Below the pieces are notes generated by a model. That model had not been told where the DNA came from and searched no databases. It saw only the letters and a list, made by a program, of their open reading frames with translations. A stretch of 63,470 nt of DNA from Oscillospiraceae bacterium (GTDB lineage Bacteria; Bacillota; Clostridia; Oscillospirales; Oscillospiraceae). Shown here one piece after another: positions 54,824 to 62,895 of the stretch (position 1 is its first letter; the number at the start of each line of letters is the position of its first letter). The translations under genes were made by a program, and so were the position numbers. The stretch is taken from contig JAFVCD010000008.1 of the NCBI GenBank assembly GCA_017479425.1, positions 1-63,470 of the forward strand, in the 5' to 3' direction.

Positions 54824-55512
54824 TGGCTGACGACAAGGACAGACGCGACGGCCGCGAGGCGTTCCGGCGCCTTTCGACAAGAGAGAAAATAGACCACATC
54901 TGGACGTACTATAAGTGGTTCATTATCCTCGGAATCGCCGCGATAGTGATTATTTCCGGCGAAATATGGCGGTTTGCCACAAAAAAAGAGCCGGTTTTGT
55001 ACCTCGGACTCGTGAACGTCACCGTCGGAGCGGAGCTTGAAAGCTCGCTCGACGGCGGCTTTACGGAAAGCCTCGGGCTTGACGCGAGGAAAAACGAGGT
55101 GCTCATCTACCGCGATCTCTACATCTCAGACTCCGCCGAGGGCGAGGCGCACAAGTCCGCCTATGCCTCGCGCATAAAGCTGATGGCGGCGGTGGAGTCC
55201 AAAACCCTCGATGCTGTGCTGATGAGCCGGCAGGCTTACGATATCCTATCCGCGGCGGGGTACCTTATGGAGCTTGACGGCATAGCGCCGGCGGATATTC
55301 TGACGGAAAACGAGGTAGTTCTGGAGGATAACGACATCGAGTACACGCTGAACGAGGCGTCCGAGCACATCGTCAGAACTGAAACTCGCTCAAACGGTGC
55401 GCGGCTCGATTCGCTCCCGGGCTTTGACGAGCCGGTGTATTTTGCCGTCATCGCAAACACCGAGCGTGAGGCGGAGTGCGGGGAGTATCTGAGATATTTA
55501 TTGAGTCTTTAA
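54823..55512 (+). CDS. Membrane-anchored protein of unknown function
   Basis: This 229-residue protein is not recognised. A charged cytoplasmic N-terminus ends LSTREKIDHIWTYYKWF, a membrane helix runs about 36-56 (IILGIAAIVIISGEIWRF), and an external domain of about 170 residues follows (LYLGLVNVTVGAELES...DAVLMSRQAYDILSAAGYLMELDGI). That part reads somewhat like one lobe of a substrate-binding protein. It is coupled to the YesL-like gene by TAATG, and a terminator follows, so regulator, YesL and this protein form one transcript. Confidence 0.75.
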   Translation: MADDKDRRDGREAFRRLSTREKIDHIWTYYKWFIILGIAAIVIISGEIWRFATKKEPVLYLGLVNVTVGAELESSLDGGFTESLGLDARKNEVLIYRDLYISDSAEGEAHKSAYASRIKLMAAVESKTLDAVLMSRQAYDILSAAGYLMELDGIAPADILTENEVVLEDNDIEYTLNEASEHIVRTETRSNGARLDSLPGFDEPVYFAVIANTEREAECGEYLRYLLSL

Positions 55513-55540
55513 GGCGGGGGATTACCCCCGCCTTATAATT
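55511..55540 (+). terminator. Terminator of the regulator-YesL transcript
   Basis: Stem AAGGCGGGGG / CCCCCGCCTT followed by ATAATTTT, directly at the stop codon. Confidence 0.88.
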
Positions 55541-55593
55541 TTGCACTGCATTATCTGAACAAACCCGTGACTCTTTGTGAATTGTTACAAAAG

Positions 55594-55608
55594 TGTGTTG
55601 ACAACACA
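55594..55608. promoter_or_regulatory. Perfect 15-base palindrome over the GH3 -35
   Basis: TGTGTTG-A-CAACACA contains the whole -35 TTGACA. A bound protein here would block RNA polymerase. It differs from the TGTGCA operator and may serve another regulator. Confidence 0.6.
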
Positions 55609-55626
55609 TATATTATATAGTATATT
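55598..55626 (+). promoter_or_regulatory. SigA promoter of the GH3 gene
   Basis: -35 TTGACA (55598-55603) and -10 TATATT (55621-55626) are 17 bases apart. A TGTGCA half-operator in TGTGCAAAATGAAA lies at 55646-55659, shortly before the GGAGG of the gene. Confidence 0.88.
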
Positions 55627-55678
55627 GTGACTACCGCACATCGATTGTGCAAAATGAAAAGAGGAGGAAATTATCAGT

Positions 55679-58573
55679 ATGCTCGGCATTAACATGAACG
55701 ACGTAATCACTACGCTCGGACTTATCCAGGGTCATCTTATCGCTCTCGGTATCGTTCTCGCGCTGGCGATCATCGTCACCATCGCCGCGATCAAAATCAA
55801 GAAGCCCCTTAAGGGTCTTGTCCGCGGCTCGGCGTGGGTTGCATTCGTTGTAGCTCTCGTCATCGTACTTAATCTTGTTCTCACAGGCCCGCTCTACGGA
55901 ATCGTCAGCATGGCGCTCCGCGGAAGCGGCGACATCAGTGAGGAAAGCATCACCAACGCCAGCGAGCTGTGCGAGGAGATCAGCGAGGAGGGCTTTGTCC
56001 TTCTCAAGAACGACGGTCTTCTTCCGCTCTCCGGCTCCGTAAAGCTCAACACCTTCGGCTGGTCCTCCACAAATCCTGTCTACGGCGGCACCGGCTCCGG
56101 CTCGCTCTCCGGCCTCTATGAGACCGTTTCCCTTCTCAAGGGACTTGAGAACGCCGGCATCCAGTACAACGCAGACCTCGTGAAGTTCTATCAGGACTTC
56201 CGCGCAGCCCGCCCCGGCATCGGAATGATGGGTCAGGACTGGACTGTTCCCGAGCCCAGCATGGCTGAGTACGAGGCAAAGGGCATCTTTGACGGCGCGA
56301 AGGCTTACTCCGACACCGCGCTCATCGTTATCTCCCGTTCCGGCGGCGAGGGCGCTGACCTTCCGACGAGCCTCGACCCCAACGTTCCCGACACCTTCAA
56401 CGACGACGGCAACGGCACAATGTTCAGCCAGACCGGTCTTCGTTACAGCGAGTATCCCGAGGATCTTGACGCGAATAAGAGCTATCTTGAGCCCACGACC
56501 CGCGAGCTTGCTATGATCGAGAAGGTCACAAGCGAGTTCAGTAACGTCATCGTCGTCATCAACGCCTCCAACGCTATGGAGCTCGGCTGGCTCAACGAGT
56601 ACCCGAGCATCAAGGCCGCAATTCTCGCTCCCGGCCCCGGCCAGACCGGCTTCAATGCTCTCGGCAGCATCATCACCGGTAAGGTCAACCCCTCCGGCCG
56701 CACCATCGACACCTTCGTTGCCGATCTCACCGCGGCGCCCAACTTCAACAACATCGGCGAGTTCCAGTACACGAACCTCGCGGACGTCAGCCCCCTTAGC
56801 TACGGCTTCCCCGTAACTCCGAACTTCGTCAACTACGTCGAGGGCATCTACGTCGGCTACCGCTGGTATGAGACCGCAGCAGCCGAGGGCGTCATCGACT
56901 ATGACAAGGCTGTCGTGTTCCCGTTCGGCTACGGCCTCAGCTACACCACCTTCACGCAGGAGATGGGCGCTATTTCTGAGTCCAACGGCACTCTCAGCTT
57001 CGACGTCAAGGTCACGAACACCGGCTCCGTCGCCGGCAAGGACGTTGTCGAGGTCTACTTCAACCCGCCCTACACCAACGGCGGCATCGAGAAGAGCGTT
57101 GCAAACCTCGTAGCCTTCGCCAAGACCGGCGTTCTCCAGCCCGGCGCAAGCGAGACCGTAAAGATCAGCTTCAAGGCTGAGGATATGGCGTCCTTCGATT
57201 ACAAGGGAGCCGGCTGCTACGTCCTCGAGGCGGGCGACTACGTCATCTCCATCAACAAGGACTCCCACAATATCATCGACTCCAAGACCTACAACGTACC
57301 GAGCACCATCACCTACGGCGAGTCCAACAAGCGCTCCACCGACGCTGTTGCCGCGACCAGCCTCTTCGGCTATGCCGCAGGCGACGTTACCTACCTCAGC
57401 CGCGCTGACGGCTTTGCCAACTACGCCGAGGCTACCGCCGCTCCGACCAACTTCGAGATGAGCGACGAGGCGAAGGCGGGCTTCTATAACCACACAAACT
57501 ACGACCCGACGAAGTTTAATAACGCCTCCGACGTTATGCCCACCACCGGCGCGAAGAACGGCCTCACCCTTGCCGATATGAAGGGCAAGAGCTATGACGA
57601 CGCTCAGTGGGAGAAGCTCCTCGACCAGCTCACCGTTGAGGATATGGTACAGCTCATCGGCGTCGGCGGCTATCAGAGCGTAGCTATCGACTCCGTCGGC
57701 AAGACACAGCAGGTCGACTGCGACGGCCCTGCCTCCATCAACAACAACTTCACCGGCAAGGCATCCATCGGCTTCCCCGCAGGCGTTGTAATCGCCGCGA
57801 CCTGGAACGTCGACCTCGCCAAGGCGTTCGGCCAGTCCATCGGCAAGATGGCTGACGAGATGGACGTCTCCGGCTGGTATGCTCCGGCTATGAACATCCA
57901 CAGAAGCGCTTTCGCGGGCCGCAACTTCGAGTATTACTCCGAGGACGGCTTCATCTCCGGCAAGATGGCCGCCAACGCCATCCTCGGCGCCGCCGAGAGC
58001 GGAGTCTACGCCTTCATGAAGCACTTCGCCCTCAACGATCAGGAGACTCACCGTACCGATATGCTCTGCACCTGGACCAACGAGCAGGCGATGCGCGAGA
58101 TCTACCTCAGACCGTTCGAGCTCTCCGTTAAGGAAGGCCACTGCACCGCAGTCATGAGCGCCTTCAACTACATCGGCAACAAGTACGCCGCCGCCACCAC
58201 CGAGCTCCAGAACTCCGTTCTCCGCGGCGAGTGGGGCTTCCGCGGCATGGTGCTTACCGACTACTTCGGCGGCTACGGCTATCAGGACGCCGATATCCTC
58301 GTCCGCAACGGCAACGACTTCTGCCTTACCCCGCAGATGACCGAGTACAGCGAGATGACCGATAAGACCAGCGCCACCTCCGTTCTCGCTATGCGCCAGG
58401 CCTCCAAGAACATCCTTTACACCACCGCCAATTCCCGCGCCTACGGCGCCGGCGCCGCAGGCGGACTTGCAACCTGGGAGATCATCAGGATCGCCTGCAC
58501 GGTTGTCCTCCTCTGCCTCTGCGCCCTCTGGGAGTTCCTGCTTGTAAAGAAGTATCTCAAGGCCTCCAAGTAA
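55679..58573 (+). CDS. Membrane-anchored glycoside hydrolase family 3 with reversed domain order
   Basis: This is a probable beta-glucosidase or related exo-glycosidase. The 964-residue protein has two hydrophobic helices at the N-terminus (about 15-40 and 50-80) and one at the C-terminus (about 935-957). Between them the usual GH3 order is inverted. The alpha/beta sandwich comes first (EEISEEGFVLLKNDGLLPLSG..., about 100-390), then the fibronectin-like domain (VGYRWYETAAAEGVIDYDKAVVFPFGYGLSYTTF, about 390-560). The TIM barrel comes last (QVDCDGPASINNN, KHFALNDQETHR), with nucleophile Asp in GMVLTDYFGGYG near residue 860. This permutation is known from Ruminococcus albus and Butyrivibrio enzymes. 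Confidence 0.9.
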   Translation: MLGINMNDVITTLGLIQGHLIALGIVLALAIIVTIAAIKIKKPLKGLVRGSAWVAFVVALVIVLNLVLTGPLYGIVSMALRGSGDISEESITNASELCEEISEEGFVLLKNDGLLPLSGSVKLNTFGWSSTNPVYGGTGSGSLSGLYETVSLLKGLENAGIQYNADLVKFYQDFRAARPGIGMMGQDWTVPEPSMAEYEAKGIFDGAKAYSDTALIVISRSGGEGADLPTSLDPNVPDTFNDDGNGTMFSQTGLRYSEYPEDLDANKSYLEPTTRELAMIEKVTSEFSNVIVVINASNAMELGWLNEYPSIKAAILAPGPGQTGFNALGSIITGKVNPSGRTIDTFVADLTAAPNFNNIGEFQYTNLADVSPLSYGFPVTPNFVNYVEGIYVGYRWYETAAAEGVIDYDKAVVFPFGYGLSYTTFTQEMGAISESNGTLSFDVKVTNTGSVAGKDVVEVYFNPPYTNGGIEKSVANLVAFAKTGVLQPGASETVKISFKAEDMASFDYKGAGCYVLEAGDYVISINKDSHNIIDSKTYNVPSTITYGESNKRSTDAVAATSLFGYAAGDVTYLSRADGFANYAEATAAPTNFEMSDEAKAGFYNHTNYDPTKFNNASDVMPTTGAKNGLTLADMKGKSYDDAQWEKLLDQLTVEDMVQLIGVGGYQSVAIDSVGKTQQVDCDGPASINNNFTGKASIGFPAGVVIAATWNVDLAKAFGQSIGKMADEMDVSGWYAPAMNIHRSAFAGRNFEYYSEDGFISGKMAANAILGAAESGVYAFMKHFALNDQETHRTDMLCTWTNEQAMREIYLRPFELSVKEGHCTAVMSAFNYIGNKYAAATTELQNSVLRGEWGFRGMVLTDYFGGYGYQDADILVRNGNDFCLTPQMTEYSEMTDKTSATSVLAMRQASKNILYTTANSRAYGAGAAGGLATWEIIRIACTVVLLCLCALWEFLLVKKYLKASK

Positions 58574-58587
58574 GATGAGGTAATATT

Positions 58588-58624
58588 AAAAGACTGTCGG
58601 GATTTTCCCGGCAGTCTTTTTTTT
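58588..58624 (+). terminator. Terminator of the GH3 gene
   Basis: Stem AAAGACTGTCGGGA / TCCCGGCAGTCTTT followed by eight T. Confidence 0.93.
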
Positions 58625-58631
58625 CGCGCGG

Positions 58632-58660
58632 TTGCTTTTACGCGCGGTTTTTGGTAGAAT
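58632..58660 (+). promoter_or_regulatory. SigA promoter of the accessory gene run (58690 onward)
   Basis: -35 TTGCTT (58632-58637) and -10 TAGAAT (58655-58660) are 17 bases apart. The following genes to 63243 are all co-directional with overlaps or gaps of a few bases. Confidence 0.7.
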
Positions 58661-58689
58661 TGGAGCAACAAACAGAAAGAGGCATATTT

Positions 58690-59010
58690 ATGATCACACT
58701 ACACCTTTTCTATACCGGTACGGGCGGCGCGGCGGAGGCGTTCGCGCGCGAGATGACCTCCTCCGGCGTTGCCGATGAGATTCGCCGCGAGCCGGGAAAC
58801 CTCAGATACGAATACTTTTTCCCAATGGACGACCGCGAGACCGTCCTGCTCATCGACTCATGGGAGTCTCAGGCGGCGATAGACGCGCACCATGCCTCTC
58901 CGATGATGGCGAAAATCGCCCATCTTCGCGAAAAGTACGATCTGCACATGAGGGTCGAGCGCTTTGTCTCTGAGGACGCTCCGGCGGATGAGAGATTTTT
59001 GAGGAAATAA
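58690..59010 (+). CDS. Antibiotic-biosynthesis-monooxygenase-like (ABM) protein
   Basis: This small ferredoxin-like-fold protein of the YgiN/ABM type may act as a quinol or small-molecule oxygenase or simply bind ligands. The 106-residue protein has REPGNLRYEYFFPMDDRETVLLIDSWESQAAIDAHHASPMM, the conserved centre of the family including the histidine pair. AAAGAGG precedes ATG 58690; upstream in-frame codons include the promoter. It overlaps the next gene by one base. Confidence 0.82.
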   Translation: MITLHLFYTGTGGAAEAFAREMTSSGVADEIRREPGNLRYEYFFPMDDRETVLLIDSWESQAAIDAHHASPMMAKIAHLREKYDLHMRVERFVSEDAPADERFLRK

Positions 59011-59579
59011 TGCGTTATTTTCTGATTTTCGGCGCGGTTTTCGTTGCTTTTATACTGCTATTGGTTCTCCGCACGCCGGAGTGGAAGCGCGCCGGAAACC
59101 GCGGCGAGAGGTACGCAAGGCGCGTTATAAAGGGCGTTCTAAGGCCCGGCGACCGCGCCTTTCACAACGTCAAAATCGCGTATGACGGCAAAAGGACGGA
59201 GCTTGACAACGTAATCGTGAACAAAAACGGCGTGTTCATCATCGAGGTCAAGAGCTACAAGGGGCGGCTCGTCGGCGGCGAGGACGATTTTGAGTGGCGC
59301 AAGCTCAAGACCACCGGCACCGGAAACACCTACGAAAAGGCGGTTCGGAATCCCATCCGGCAGGTCAGGCGGCAGGTGTATATTCTGTCGCACTTCCTCC
59401 GCGAAAGCGGTGCGGGCGCGTGGGTCACGGGCTATGTGATGCTCGTAGGCGGCGGAAGTCCGGTGAAAAGCGGGTACATTCTCGGCTCGGCGCGGGACGT
59501 AGACCGCGCGATACATCGCCGGAGCGATACGCCGCTCTCACGGGAGCAAATTGAGAAAATTGCAGGAATTTTGGGGTGA
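59010..59579 (+). CDS. Membrane-tethered NERD-domain protein
   Basis: NERD is a nuclease-related PD-(D/E)XK-like domain. The 189-residue protein has one N-terminal membrane helix (about 2-20), then NRGERYARRVI, then the core HNVKIAYDGKRTELDNVIVNKNGVFIIEVKSYKG, with D and the E-x-K pair of the nuclease fold. The C-terminal part IRQVRRQVYILSHFLRESG is usual for the family. Nuclease activity is not proven for most NERD proteins. Confidence 0.85.
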   Translation: MRYFLIFGAVFVAFILLLVLRTPEWKRAGNRGERYARRVIKGVLRPGDRAFHNVKIAYDGKRTELDNVIVNKNGVFIIEVKSYKGRLVGGEDDFEWRKLKTTGTGNTYEKAVRNPIRQVRRQVYILSHFLRESGAGAWVTGYVMLVGGGSPVKSGYILGSARDVDRAIHRRSDTPLSREQIEKIAGILG

Positions 59580-59585
59580 AAAGCC

Positions 59586-60119
59586 GTGATCGAGGTAAAA
59601 ATCATCGATTCTGAGCACAAAAAGGACATAAATATCCCGAACGAGCCCTTTGAGCTTTTCGGGCGCGTGGCAGTCTCGCGCGCGGACGGGGAGTGGACGT
59701 GGGAGCTGATTCGCTTTGCGCCGGAGAACGTCGCGGAGATGTGCTTTCCCGACGAAAACTACGATTTTGAGGCGATGGGCGAGAGTGCTTTCCTCGGCGC
59801 GTACGACGGCGAGAAATGCGTGGGGCTGGCGATTTTGCAGCCCGGGTTTTTCAAATATATGTACCTCTACGACCTCAAGGTAGCCCGCGCGTATCGCGGG
59901 CAGGGGGTCGGAAGAATGCTGATCGGGCGGGCGAAGGCGCTTGCCTCAGAGTGCGGATACCGCGGCATTTACACGCAGGGGCAGGATAATAACCCCGGCG
60001 CGTGCCTTTTCTACCTCGGCGCGGGGTTTTATATCGGCGGGCTCGACACGAACGTGTACCGCCACACCTCGCAGGAGGGCAAGTCGGACGTCATTTTCTA
60101 TTGTGATTGCGAGGGGTAA
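59586..60119 (+). CDS. GNAT acetyltransferase, streptothricin-acetyltransferase-like (GTG start)
   Basis: In the 177-residue protein the segment INIPNEPFELFGRV and the spacing to LYDLKVARAYRGQGVGRMLIGRAKALASECGYRGIYTQGQDNNPGACLFYLGAGFYIGG resemble the SatA/YyaR group that acetylates streptothricin. The acetyl-CoA loop is YRGQGVGR. Resistance is only a guess; many such genes act on other amines. The GTG at 59586 is the only plausible start after the NERD stop. Confidence 0.78.
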   Translation: MIEVKIIDSEHKKDINIPNEPFELFGRVAVSRADGEWTWELIRFAPENVAEMCFPDENYDFEAMGESAFLGAYDGEKCVGLAILQPGFFKYMYLYDLKVARAYRGQGVGRMLIGRAKALASECGYRGIYTQGQDNNPGACLFYLGAGFYIGGLDTNVYRHTSQEGKSDVIFYCDCEG

Positions 60120-60122
60120 TAA

Positions 60123-60905
60123 ATGAGCTATCTTGAAGATTACTACAACGCATACGACGAAGAAAACCGCCTGCTGTCGCAGCACGGGAGAGTCGAATAT
60201 CTCACAACGATGAAGTATATCCGCGAGAGCCTTGCTGGAGTGAGCGACCCCGCGATTCTGGAGGTCGGTGCCGGTACCGGGCGGTACAGCGTAGCGCTTG
60301 CGAAGGAGGGTCTGCGCGTTACCGCAGTCGAGCTTGTCGCGCACAATCTCGAGGTGCTGAAATCGAAGCTCGACGGTTCTGAGCCGCTGACCGCCATCGA
60401 GGGCAACGCGCTCGACCTGTCGGTTTTGCCGGACGAGAGCTTCGACCTCACGCTGCTGCTCGGCCCGATGTACCACCTATACACCCGCGCGGACAAGCTC
60501 CGTGCGCTCTCGGAGGCTGTGCGCGTTACGAAAAGGGGCGGAAAAATACTCGTCGCCTACTGCATGAACGAGCCGACGGTAATTCAGTACGTTTTCGGGA
60601 AAAATAATCTCGGCGCGGTGCTCGAGGCGGGTATGCTGACCGTGGACTGGCACTGCGTAAGCGAGCCGAAGGAGCTTTTCGAGCTCTCGCGCACCGAGGA
60701 CATCGCCTCGTATGACGCTGAGCTTCCGGTGAAGAGGCTGAAGCTCGTCGCCACCGACGGCGCGACGAACTACCATCGAGATATGATCGATGCTATGGAC
60801 GGGAAGACGTTTGCAAAATGGATGGAGTATCATTTTGCGACCTGCGAGCGGCAGGATCTCATCGGCGCCTCGCACCATGTTCTCGACATTCTGGAGAAGG
60901 AGTAA
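60123..60905 (+). CDS. Class I SAM-dependent methyltransferase
   Basis: This is a small-molecule or macromolecule methyltransferase with unknown substrate, 260 residues. Motif I is ILEVGAGTGRYSVALAKEG (about 42-60), followed by VTAVELV with the acidic residue that binds ribose. Post-I motifs are NALDLSVLPDESFDLTLLLGPMYHL and the GGKILVAYCMNEP strand. Similar proteins often accompany GNAT genes in Clostridia accessory clusters. Confidence 0.85.
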   Translation: MSYLEDYYNAYDEENRLLSQHGRVEYLTTMKYIRESLAGVSDPAILEVGAGTGRYSVALAKEGLRVTAVELVAHNLEVLKSKLDGSEPLTAIEGNALDLSVLPDESFDLTLLLGPMYHLYTRADKLRALSEAVRVTKRGGKILVAYCMNEPTVIQYVFGKNNLGAVLEAGMLTVDWHCVSEPKELFELSRTEDIASYDAELPVKRLKLVATDGATNYHRDMIDAMDGKTFAKWMEYHFATCERQDLIGASHHVLDILEKE

Positions 60906-60911
60906 ACGGAG

Positions 60912-61814
60912 ATGGACATAAGGGAAAAAATCAGGAGCCTCTATGCCATAACACGGGAGCTGGAGGAGGCTTTTCCCGGCAGGCGCTTTACGCCGGACGG
61001 ACACACGATCGGCAGTATCGGAGAGGTGATTGCCGAGGAGGCTTACGGCTTGACACTTCTGAAAAATGGCGCTGAAACGCACGACGCACTAACCGCTGAC
61101 GGGAAGCTTGTGCAGATAAAGGCAACGCAGATCGACCGCGTCGCGCTCAGCTCAGAGCCGGACTACCTGATAGTTATGAAGCTCGACGGGAACGGCGAAT
61201 GGGAAGAGATTTACAACGGAGCGGGCAATAGAGCGTGGGAAAACGCGGGAAAACCGGCAAAAAACGGTCAGAAGCAGATTACGCTTGCGAGGCTCAGAAG
61301 GCTGATGAAAGAAGTCAGCCCGGAGGAGCGAATAAAAAGAGCCGAGGCAGATAAAGCCCCGGGTGAAATCATGATCCGCGAAATCACACCCTCTTCCGCG
61401 CAGACCCGGGAGCTTATACGGCTTTCGCAGGCGTGGGCGGAGGAGAACATTACGCGCGGGTACGTTCCGAACGATGAGAGCGATATCACCGACAAGCGCG
61501 TTTTCACCGCCGAGGATGGCGGAAAAATCATAGGCTACGTCTTTGCCAAGGAGGGCGTCAGCAAAAATTACCGCTCGGTCATTCCGGACGGCGAAAAATA
61601 CTTCGGTATTGAGGAAATCTACGTCGCGCCGGAGCGGAGAAGCGAGGGCGTCGGCGGGGCGCTTATGGATTTTGCCCGCGATACGGCGCGCCGCGACGGG
61701 TACAAGTACGCTTTCCTTGTCACAAGCACGAAGGATTCGGAGAAGATTCTCGATTTTTATATAAACAAGTGCGGCATGACGTTCTACTGCGCCTCGCTTG
61801 TGGAAAGGCTTTGA
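60912..61814 (+). CDS. Fusion protein: DUF6998-like domain plus GNAT acetyltransferase
   Basis: In this 300-residue protein the N-terminal half (about 1-150) has IGSIGEVIAEEAYGLTLLKNGAETHDALTADGKLVQIKATQ. There the E, D and Q-x-K spacing recalls the PD-(D/E)XK nuclease-like fold of DUF6998 proteins. The C-terminal half (about 153-300) is a complete GNAT with IEEIYVAPERRSEGVGGALMDFARDTARRDGYKYAFLVTSTKD. The join is continuous without a frameshift. Function of the combination is unknown; I recall no described case. Confidence 0.75.
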   Translation: MDIREKIRSLYAITRELEEAFPGRRFTPDGHTIGSIGEVIAEEAYGLTLLKNGAETHDALTADGKLVQIKATQIDRVALSSEPDYLIVMKLDGNGEWEEIYNGAGNRAWENAGKPAKNGQKQITLARLRRLMKEVSPEERIKRAEADKAPGEIMIREITPSSAQTRELIRLSQAWAEENITRGYVPNDESDITDKRVFTAEDGGKIIGYVFAKEGVSKNYRSVIPDGEKYFGIEEIYVAPERRSEGVGGALMDFARDTARRDGYKYAFLVTSTKDSEKILDFYINKCGMTFYCASLVERL

Positions 61815-61815
61815 A

Positions 61816-62463
61816 ATGAGAAATATTAAGGTTATCGGCAGAGGCCGGCTGTCTCTTCGGCCCGATACGACAAGGATAACGCTCACGCTCGGCGGTGTAT
61901 GCCCCGAGTACAGCGAGGCGCTCGAGCGCTCAACGAGCGAAACGAGCGCACTGAGCGAGCTTCTCGCGCTGTTCGGCTTTAAGAAAACCGACCTCAAAAC
62001 GCTTGCCTTCAATGTCGAGAGCGAGTACGAGGGCTATTCGGAGGACGGGGTCTACAAGCAGCGCTTTAAGGGCTATCGCTTCAGCCACGTTCTGAAGGTC
62101 GAGTTTCCGTCGGACAACGAGCTGCTCGGGCGGGTGCTCTGCGCGCTCGCGGGCTCGCCGGTGAAGCCTGAGCTGAGGCTCAGCTACACGGTTTCAGACC
62201 CGGAAAAGGCGAAAAATGCTCTGCTTGCCAAGGCGGTCGCCGACGCGGGTGAGAAGGCGCAGGCGCTTGCAGACGCCGCAAACGTGCGCCTCGGTGAAAT
62301 TCAGACCATAGACTATGCGTGGAATGATGCTGATTTTGAGGCGAGGCCGGAGATGCGTATGCTCGCCGCGGGAGCCGCGCCGAAGGCGGCGTTCAATCTC
62401 GATATCACGCCGGAGGATATAGACGTTTCGGACACGGTGACGGTAGTATGGGAAATTTTGTGA
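61816..62463 (+). CDS. SIMPL-domain (DUF541) protein
   Basis: This 215-residue protein has the family's opening RNIKVIGRGRLSLRPDTTRITLTLGG and later AKNALLAKAVADAGEKAQALADAANVRLGEIQTIDY, which align with SIMPL proteins. It has no signal peptide, unlike many periplasmic members, so it is predicted cytoplasmic. AAAGG precedes ATG 61816. It overlaps the next gene. Confidence 0.83.
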   Translation: MRNIKVIGRGRLSLRPDTTRITLTLGGVCPEYSEALERSTSETSALSELLALFGFKKTDLKTLAFNVESEYEGYSEDGVYKQRFKGYRFSHVLKVEFPSDNELLGRVLCALAGSPVKPELRLSYTVSDPEKAKNALLAKAVADAGEKAQALADAANVRLGEIQTIDYAWNDADFEARPEMRMLAAGAAPKAAFNLDITPEDIDVSDTVTVVWEIL

Positions 62464-62894
62464 TAAGGAAATGCGACATAGCGCGCTTAGAGCGCTACGG
62501 AGAAATATACGCCGCTGCGTTTTCCGGCGAGCCGTGGAACGACCCGTGGAAACTCGAGGACGCGGAGGTTCACGTCCGCGAGCTGCTCGAATCGAGGACG
62601 GCATACGGGCTTGAGTACGTTGAGGACGGCGTTGTCGCCGGGTTTATCCTCGGCACGTCGATGCTCTTTCACTACGGGCGCACGTTTGAGATTAACGATC
62701 TTGCGGTCGATCCGGCGTATCAGCGGCGGGGCATCGGGAGCGCGCTGCTCAGGCGAATGCTTGACGATCTGCGCGCGCAGGGAATCTGCGCCGTTCACCT
62801 CATCACCGCCGGGGAGGGCGCGCTTCCCGAGCTTTATGCGCGCTTCGGCTTTAAGCGCGAAACCGAGGTCATGCTGATGGGAATGGAGATGTGA
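62460..62894 (+). CDS. GNAT acetyltransferase
   Basis: In the 144-residue protein the core is FEINDLAVDPAYQRRGIGSALLRRMLDDLRAQGICAVHLITAGEGALPELYARFGFKRE, with the acetyl-CoA loop QRRGIGS. The GTG at 62460 (GTGA overlap with the SIMPL stop) is preferred because it starts at the usual IRKCDIARL. An ATG four codons upstream (62448) is the alternative. Substrate unknown. Confidence 0.83.
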   Translation: MIRKCDIARLERYGEIYAAAFSGEPWNDPWKLEDAEVHVRELLESRTAYGLEYVEDGVVAGFILGTSMLFHYGRTFEINDLAVDPAYQRRGIGSALLRRMLDDLRAQGICAVHLITAGEGALPELYARFGFKRETEVMLMGMEM

Positions 62895-62895
62895 A

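Noticed and set aside
55631-58141. Long open frame on the - strand opposite GH3
   Set aside because: It is a codon-bias shadow of the GH3 gene, which has clear catalytic motifs, promoter and ribosome site.
60912-61814. Assembly error or frameshift joining two genes
   Set aside because: The frame is continuous with even codon use across the junction, and each half is complete; there is no internal ribosome site at the GNAT start.
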